Source of the DNA: Methanothrix sp.
GTDB taxonomy: Archaea > Halobacteriota > Methanosarcinia > Methanotrichales > Methanotrichaceae
DNA length: 14,883 bases
Direction: 5' to 3'
Assembly (NCBI GenBank): GCA_011620785.1
Contig: WOYM01000023.1
Location: forward strand, 1 to 14,883
The stretch's first letter is position 1. Each line of letters starts with the position of its first letter. The notes below the pieces were generated by a model that saw nothing but the letters and a program-made list of their open reading frames with translations, searched no databases and had not been told where the DNA came from. Position numbers and translations under genes: made by a program. Shown here piece by piece: positions 12,436-14,883 of the stretch.

Positions 12436-13466
12436 AGACAGCGCCTGCGCTGCATCAAGCGGCAACTACAGGGAAGATGAAGAACCACGAGATAAAAACG
12501 GTCGAGCGACGATTTCTCTTCGCCATCCTCCTCACCTGCGCCATCCTCATAGTGGAGGCCATAGGCAGCTGGTGGACCGGCAGTCTGGCCCTGCTCTCAG
12601 ATGCCGCTCATGTCTTCCTGGACATATTCGCCATCCTTCTCAGCTGGCTGGCCATCCGCCTCTCAACCATGCCGGCGGACGAGCGGTACAGCTACGGTTT
12701 TCACCGCTTTGAGGTGATAGCGTCCCTGGCCAATGGGCTGACGCTGGGATTCGTCTCCCTGGGGATATTGGTGGAGGCATACAAAAGGCTGCTAGAGCCG
12801 GCACCAGTGAAGGGGCTTGATCTTCTCTTGCTGGCAACCTTCGGGCTGATAGTGAACCTGATTGTGGCCTACATCCTGGGAGGCGGCCACCTCCACCACC
12901 ATGATCACGGCTCCCATCACTCCGAGGATCTCAATATCAGGTCAGCGAGGCTCCATGTGCTGGGAGACGCTGCCGCCTCTCTGGGCGTCATAGTGGCAGG
13001 AATCATCATCTGGGTGACTGGTTGGACCCAGGCCGATCCCATAGCCAGCATCATCATCAGCCTGATAATATTCGCCAGCTCCTACCGGCTTATAAGGGAC
13101 TCATTTCGCATCATGATGGAGGGTGTTCCAGCATGCATCAACCTCGAGGGTGTATCCCGGGCCATCGGCAGCGTTCCCGGTGTGCTCCAGGTCCATGACC
13201 TGCACGTCTGGGGGGTATGCTCTGCCCATGTCATACTCAGCGTCCATGCGGTGATCGAGGACCAGATGATCTCACAGGGGGAGACGATAATGGAGGAGAT
13301 CAAAAGAATCCTGCGTGATCTCTTCGGAATAGAGCATACCACCATCCAGCTAGAGCATGAGAGCTGCGGACAGGGCAGCGAAGCCTTGCCTCTGGGCGGT
13401 GAGGGTAAAGATGGGGCAATGCAGAGGGAGAAGGCTGGGCCAGAGGATATGGTCAGAAAAAGCTGA
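12432..13466 (+). CDS. Cation diffusion facilitator (Zn2+/Co2+ efflux type)
   Basis: A 344-aa CDF-family metal/proton antiporter exporting zinc or a similar divalent ion. Six hydrophobic segments lie in the first about 220 residues. The transport site is the HxxxD pair H60/D64 (SDAAHVFLD) in helix 2 and H175/D179 (LHVLGD) in helix 5. The H-D/H-D type is usual for zinc-selective members. A His-rich loop (153-163, HLHHHDHGSHH) lies between helices 4 and 5. The C-terminal cytoplasmic domain (HDLHVWGVCSAHVILSVH, IEHTTIQLE) is complete, with a polar tail of about 30 residues. The ATG at 12432 overlaps the PspAA stop. An internal ATG at 12477 is an alternative that removes 15 polar residues. Third gene of the pspA operon. 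Confidence 0.92.
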   Translation: MKTAPALHQAATTGKMKNHEIKTVERRFLFAILLTCAILIVEAIGSWWTGSLALLSDAAHVFLDIFAILLSWLAIRLSTMPADERYSYGFHRFEVIASLANGLTLGFVSLGILVEAYKRLLEPAPVKGLDLLLLATFGLIVNLIVAYILGGGHLHHHDHGSHHSEDLNIRSARLHVLGDAAASLGVIVAGIIIWVTGWTQADPIASIIISLIIFASSYRLIRDSFRIMMEGVPACINLEGVSRAIGSVPGVLQVHDLHVWGVCSAHVILSVHAVIEDQMISQGETIMEEIKRILRDLFGIEHTTIQLEHESCGQGSEALPLGGEGKDGAMQREKAGPEDMVRKS

Positions 13467-13482
13467 GAGCTGGGGCTCTCAG
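13463..13482. terminator. Hairpin spanning both stop codons of convergent genes
   Basis: Perfect 8-bp inverted repeat: CTGAGAGC (13463-13470), TGGG loop, GCTCTCAG (13475-13482). It contains the TGA of the transporter (13464-13466) and, on the minus strand, the TGA of the dehydrogenase (13479-13481). A short T run follows on the plus strand (about 13494). It may act as a bidirectional transcript end or protect the 3' ends. Confidence 0.45.
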
Positions 13483-14802
13483 GTCGGGGTCTGCTTTTCG
13501 GCTCTAACCAGCTTGTAGATCTTCCCGCTATCACCCGAGGGGCCCAGCACCTCTGATGTCAGGAGGTAGATCTCGCCCTCTCCGTCCCTCCCAAAGGCGC
13601 GAATGAACTCTCCAATCCTTCCGTCCGGACGGCCGGCTATCGATATCTCCTCCGCTTTCCAGAGACCTTCCTCTCCTGCTCCAGGCCGGGCCAGGTAGAG
13701 CCTGCCATCCCCCTGATCGAAGCTGCTGGACCAGTCGGCGAAAGAGGTAGCTGCCAACGAGATAAGTCAGATCCTGGCCCTCATACAGGTAGCCGCCCAC
13801 GACCACGGTATGGTTGTCATGATCATACTCGATTATGGGATTAAGGAGCGGCTCCCCTTTAGCCCCTACCTCCGGGCAGCTGGCGGGCGAGTCGTTCGGG
13901 CTCTCCGGATCGAAGCAATGGGTCCCCTCCCGGATGTTCCAGCCGTAGTTTCCACCCTTTTCCACCAGGTCCACCTCCTCCCAGAGGTTCTGGCCGGCAT
14001 CAGCCACGAATAAGCGCCCCTGTGAGTCAAAGGAGATGCCATAGGGATTTCTCATGCCCAGAATCCAGATCTCAGGGAGATAAGCGGAGTCGTTTAGGTA
14101 TGGGTTGTCCGGGGGAATGGCGTAGCCGTCAGCCGCCGAATCCACATCGATTCTCAGAATCTTGCCATAGAAGCTTGAGGTATCCTGAGCGTTTCCTCCT
14201 TTGGAGTGGCCTGGCCCCTGATCATTTGCCCCGCCGCCATCGCCCAACGGCAGGTACAGATAGCCGTCCGGGCCGAAGGTGATGGCCCCGCCGTTATGGT
14301 TCATCTGGGGCTTGTCGATCTGGAAGACGATCCTCTCTGAGCTCATATCCACGGCATCGGGATCGTCCTCAGATACTGTGAAAAGAGACAGCCGGTTGGT
14401 GCAGCTGTAGCCTTCCGGAGCTCCCGCATGCAGGGGGGCGCTGTAGAATACGAATACCCGACCGTTCTCGACAAAATCGGGATGAAACGCCATCCCCAGC
14501 AGCCCCCGTTCATCGTAGCCTGGGGACAGATCGACCATCCGGTCGCGAAGATCCATGAAGGGGCTCTCCTGCATTAGCCCATCTTCATCGAAGACCTTGA
14601 CTGTGCCCGTCTGATCGACGGCGAACATCCGGCCGTCGTCTGAGCTGATATACTGCACAGGCGCAGTCAGGCCGGAGGCTATCAGCTCCAGCCCTAAGGT
14701 GGGAGGACTCTCATTTTCCAGGGCAGAGATGGACGCCTCGCCTGCGCCGGTGGAGGGATCGGCCTCATTGCCAATGCAGCCTGTGATGCCGGCCAAAAGC
14801 AT
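13479..14802 (-). pseudogene. PQQ-dependent sugar dehydrogenase-like lipoprotein, frameshifted
   Basis: Glucose/sorbosone dehydrogenase (GSDH) family beta-propeller, predicted to sit outside the membrane on a lipidated cysteine (LLAGITGC, C10). Family motifs: GLLGMAFHPDF (101-111), catalytic-type histidine in MNHNGG (H170), GPDGYLYLPLGDGG (178-191), GKILRIDVD, MRNPYG (251-256) and LFVADAGQNLWEEVDLV. At about 13740-13744 one extra base breaks the frame. The upstream frame goes from GSYLF into nonsense and stops at 13531. The correct continuation ADWSSSFDQGDGRLYLA runs in the next frame to 13479. Joined, the product is about 440 aa. The start is unclear: the ATG at 14802 (TTG at 14805) gives a signal peptide with too short a hydrophobic part, while the open frame continues past it (STTLIL) to the window edge without ATG, GTG or TTG. 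It is either a decaying gene or a sequence error. Confidence 0.75.
13740..13744 (-). other. Frameshift point in the dehydrogenase gene
   Basis: Minus-strand context is CTCTTTCGCCGACTGG. Removing one base of TTTC restores LF-ADW and joins the two parts of the beta-propeller without loss. Confidence 0.75.
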
Positions 14803-14837
14803 CAACAGAATCAGGGTGGTAGAAATTTTGTCAACTA

Positions 14838-14859
14838 CCCCTCCCCTAAAGGGGAGAGG
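14838..14859. repeat. GC-rich hairpin upstream of the lipoprotein gene
   Basis: Inverted repeat with a TAAA loop (14847-14850): six perfect G-C/A-T pairs (14841-14846 with 14851-14856), one mismatch, then two more pairs. On the minus strand it lies about 35 bases upstream of the ATG at 14802, in the region that should hold the start or leader of that gene. Similar C-rich/G-rich hairpins occur as dispersed repeats in many prokaryotes. Whether this one is repeated elsewhere cannot be seen here. Confidence 0.4.
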
Positions 14860-14883
14860 CTTGTCCCTGGAGGATTGAATGCT

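Noticed and set aside
13531..13740. In-frame C-terminus of the dehydrogenase as a real protein end
   Set aside because: The last about 70 residues are Arg/Gly/Ser-rich nonsense, while the neighbouring frame holds the expected beta-propeller sequence.
1..14883. CRISPR array, transposon or prophage
   Set aside because: No regularly spaced repeats, transposase, integrase or phage structural motif was seen in any frame or gap.

Overview
The window reads as chromosomal DNA of a methanogenic archaeon, most likely of the Methanosarcinales and perhaps Methanothrix (Methanosaeta)-like. The domain call is firm: it carries archaeal translation initiation factor aIF1A, a RIO1 kinase, an archaeal two-KH rRNA-processing protein, an archaeal-type cis-prenyltransferase, a tRNA with a bulge-helix-bulge (BHB) intron, a tiny PGF-CTERM protein, TATA-box promoters (several apparently leaderless) and oligo-T terminators. 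Two DUF1638 proteins, a family common in methanogens, support the lineage guess. The genus is inference.

Layout, left to right. 1-286: no supportable gene, then a promoter. 287-1275 (+): a DUF1638 protein translationally coupled to a TTG-start thioredoxin. 1336-2941 (-): two exported proteins of unknown function in an operon. 3093-6533 (-): aIF1A (apparent CTG start), RIO1, a PNO1/Dim2-like KH protein and a PDZ-containing site-2 protease. 6714-6787 (-): tRNA-Val(CAC). 6910-7689 (+): cis-prenyltransferase. 7727-7816 (+): tRNA-Arg(GCG) with an 18-nt BHB intron. 7840-8727 (-): a second DUF1638 protein, divergent from surE (8840-9625, +) across an 18-bp inverted repeat. 9640-10942 (-): hisA then a hisB-like gene that has lost several metal-ligand motifs. 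11036-11260 (-): a 74-aa PGF-CTERM protein. 11465-13466 (+): PspA, PspAA and a cation diffusion facilitator, joined by overlapping start and stop codons. 13479 to about 14802 (-): a PQQ-type sugar dehydrogenase-like lipoprotein gene broken by a one-base frameshift.

Most genes are housekeeping: translation initiation and ribosome maturation, membrane lipid carrier synthesis, histidine synthesis, nucleotide phosphatase and tRNAs. The less ordinary content is the DUF1638-thioredoxin pair, the degenerate HisB beside HisA, the non-canonical aIF1A start, the minimal PGF-CTERM protein, the PspA/PspAA/CDF module and the inverted repeat between the second DUF1638 gene and surE. I saw no CRISPR array, transposase, integrase or phage gene.
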